This document shows, piece by piece, positions 14,615-16,024 of a stretch of 16,024 bases of DNA (its first letter is position 1; every line of letters starts with the position of its first letter). A program made the translations under genes and the position numbers. The notes under the pieces are model-generated. The model did no database searches, had not been told where the DNA came from, and saw only the letters and a list, made by a program, of their open reading frames with translations. The DNA is from VFMC01 sp037130535 (GTDB lineage Bacteria; Actinomycetota; Acidimicrobiia; Acidimicrobiales; Ilumatobacteraceae): positions 1-16,024 of the forward strand of contig JBAXSU010000067.1 of assembly GCA_037130535.1 (NCBI GenBank). The letters run 5' to 3'.

Positions 14615-15706
14615 GTGATCGATCTGAACGAGATGCTCGCCGACCTCGAACTCCTGGTGACCACCGAATCGCCGTCGCACGACATCGCCGCCATCACCGC
14701 CTCCGCAGCGGTGCTGGCCGGTGTGATGGAACGTCGTCTCGGTTCGGCGCCCGACCTGGTCGACGGGCCGGCGGGGCCCCATGTGCACTGGGTGGGTGGC
14801 GGTGCGCCGCGGGTACTGATCGTCGGTCACCACGACACCGTGTTCCCCATGGGCACACTGGTGGCGCGGCCGTTCGCGATCGCCGACGGCAAGGTCACCG
14901 GACCGGGTGTGTTCGACATGAAGGCCGGCATCGTGCAGGCGGTGCATGCCGTGGCGTCGCTCGCCGATGCGTCCGGTATCGAGATACTCATCACCTCTGA
15001 CGAGGAGGTCGGGTCGGCCACGTCTCGTGCTCTCATCGAGGAGCGGGCGCTGGCGTGCGGAGCTGTGCTGGTGTTCGAGCCGAGCGCCGATGGTGGCGCG
15101 GTGAAGATCGCCCGCAAGGGCGTCGGCACGTTCGAGGTGATCGTGCACGGCAAGGCGTCGCATGCGGGGCTCGAGCCGGAGAAGGGGGTGAACTCGCTGG
15201 TCGCCGCCGCCGAGTTGATCACCACCATCGCCACGTTCGGCGACCCGGCTCGTGGTACCACGGTCACCCCCACCATGGCATCGGCGGGTACTGCTGAGAA
15301 CGTGGTGCCGGCACGCACCCGGGTACTGGTCGATGTGCGCGTGGTGGAGCCTGCCGAGAAGACGCGGATCGAAGCGCTGATGGCCGGTCTGCAGACGACG
15401 GTGCCGGGTGCGACGGTCGAGGTGCTCGGCGGGCTGAACCGGCCCCCGATGCACGAGTCGGCGTCGGCGACGTTGTTCCCGGTCGCCGTGCGGGCTGCCG
15501 AGCGCGCCGGGTTGCCCACGCTGGTCGGTGTGGCCGTGGGAGGCGGCAGCGACGGCAATCTCACCGCCGCCGTCGGTGTGCCCACGCTCGATGGCCTCGG
15601 TGCCGTCGGTGGCGGTGCCCATGCCGATCACGAGCACGTCTTCGTCGACACCATCGTCGATCGCGCCCGCCTCACGGCCACTCTGCTGAGCGACCTCCTC
15701 GCCTGA
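14615..15706 (+). CDS. M20-family metallopeptidase (carboxypeptidase G2-like)
   Basis: A 363-residue cytoplasmic zinc hydrolase of the M20/ArgE/CPG2 group, which removes C-terminal glutamate or acyl groups from amino acids and small peptides. Metal-site residues are in the expected order: His72 with Asp74 in GHHDTVFP, Asp101 in GPGVFDMKAGI, Glu130-Glu131 in TSDEEVGS, Glu155 in VFEPSADGG, and His336 in GGGAHADHEHV. The dimerisation (lid) domain is about residues 170-280 (KGVGTFEVIVHGKASHAGLEPEKGVNS). The length is typical and the site looks intact. The start is GTG 14615 with a CAGAAT -10 box six bases upstream and no SD; an upstream ATG at 14607 is in another frame. It is divergent from the secreted hydrolase, possibly processing its products after uptake (inference only). 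Confidence 0.93.
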   Translation: MIDLNEMLADLELLVTTESPSHDIAAITASAAVLAGVMERRLGSAPDLVDGPAGPHVHWVGGGAPRVLIVGHHDTVFPMGTLVARPFAIADGKVTGPGVFDMKAGIVQAVHAVASLADASGIEILITSDEEVGSATSRALIEERALACGAVLVFEPSADGGAVKIARKGVGTFEVIVHGKASHAGLEPEKGVNSLVAAAELITTIATFGDPARGTTVTPTMASAGTAENVVPARTRVLVDVRVVEPAEKTRIEALMAGLQTTVPGATVEVLGGLNRPPMHESASATLFPVAVRAAERAGLPTLVGVAVGGGSDGNLTAAVGVPTLDGLGAVGGGAHADHEHVFVDTIVDRARLTATLLSDLLA

Positions 15707-15753
15707 CCCGCAGCGCCTGGCTGCTCGCCGCACGCTGTTCCATCACGCTGGTG

Positions 15754-15771
15754 CCTCGCGGAGGTGCGAGG
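15754..15771. terminator. Possible terminator hairpin after the M20 gene
   Basis: CCTCGC (15754-15759) pairs with GCGAGG (15766-15771) around a 6-nt loop, 48 bases after the peptidase stop. There is no T-run. Apart from this hairpin, I see nothing recognisable in 15707-15800. Confidence 0.35.
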
Positions 15772-15809
15772 TGGACCGAGTCGTCGCCGGTCCGGTCGTC
15801 GTCACAGTC

Positions 15810-16024
15810 ACGTCGTTTCGATTTCGATTCGGTTTCGGTTTCGGATTCGGTTTCGGTTTCGGTTTCGGTTTCAGATTCAGATTCGGGTGTGGATTCTGAT
15901 TCGGTTTCGGATTCGGATCCGGTTTCAGATTCGGGTGTGGATTCTGATTCGGTTTCGGATTCGGATTCGGATTCGGTTTCAGATTCGGGTGTGGATTCTG
16001 ATTCGGATTCGGATCCCGATCTCG
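15810..16024. repeat. Hexamer-derived minisatellite cut by the window edge
   Basis: From about 15810 the sequence is built of the hexamers GATTCG and GTTTCG and close variants, and is clearly lower in GC than its surroundings. A higher-order unit is visible: the block GGGTGTGGATTCTGATTCGG occurs at 15885, 15933 and 15987, spaced 48 and 54 bases, the difference being one hexamer. It may encode a low-complexity protein segment. The plus frame gives Asp-Ser-rich repeats (VSDSGVDSDS), open from a GTG at 15751. One minus frame gives Ser/Thr-Glu repeats, stopping at 15672-15674 inside the M20 gene. Another minus frame gives Pro-Asn/Pro-Lys repeats, stopping at 15743-15745, 36 bases clear of the M20 stop. 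I cannot choose between them from this fragment, so I do not call a gene. Confidence 0.9.

Noticed and set aside
13359..14618. 419-codon open frame on the plus strand
   Set aside because: It lies antisense to the CocE-type hydrolase, which has a lipobox and a nucleophile elbow; the plus-strand product is low-complexity Gly/Val/Glu.
15810..16024. CRISPR array
   Set aside because: There are no unique spacers; the whole stretch is made of related hexamers.

Overview
The window is high-GC DNA with strong G/C third-position bias, GTG starts, Tat and lipoprotein signals, and probable leaderless promoters. Together with the acyl-CoA dehydrogenase, P450 and ECF sigma content, this suggests an actinobacterium, possibly Acidimicrobiia-like. 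That placement is inference, because no rRNA or other marker gene is present.

Layout: the 3' end of an unrecognised + gene (1-143) converges, through an 11-bp hairpin, on an acyl-CoA dehydrogenase (184-1422, -). A 200-bp divergent gap with two abutting dyads leads to a Tat-exported PhoX/DUF839 protein with a transmembrane anchor and an acidic tail (1623-3614, +). Next is a P450 (3653-4876, +), whose stop codon is directly followed by the start of an AhpD/CMD-family gene (4877-5920, +). That gene is interrupted by one in-frame TGA. The TGA sits where the second catalytic cysteine belongs (Cys-Phe-Phe-TGA-x3-His, with a Glu 12 residues upstream) and is followed by a SECIS-like hairpin. I read it as a selenoprotein of 347 residues that ordinary gene calling would split into two hypothetical ORFs. 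This is the most interesting feature of the window.

Converging on it are a three-domain universal stress protein (5904-7202, -) and a serine hydrolase of the beta-lactamase/EstB type (7277-8530, -). From 8636 there is a copper/redox locus: SCO1-like and cupredoxin-like lipoproteins (+, 4-bp overlap), converging on a TlpA-like thioredoxin lipoprotein and an ECF sigma factor (-, coupled by a GTGA overlap). A divergent membrane protein with a zinc-finger anti-sigma head follows (10796-11449, +).

The right part holds an XRE/MmyB-type regulator (11477-12307, -) just downstream of a secreted CocE/NonD-type hydrolase lipoprotein (12312-14585, -), and a divergent M20 metallopeptidase (14615-15706, +). 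The last ~210 bases are a hexamer-derived minisatellite of unclear coding strand, cut by the window edge.

Regulation: six likely first genes have a (T/C)ANNNT box 6-7 nt before the start codon, as expected of leaderless transcripts. The stress-protein and sigma-factor genes also share an almost identical upstream element at the same distance. No selenocysteine machinery lies in the window, so the selenoprotein call predicts selA, selB, selC and selD elsewhere in the genome.
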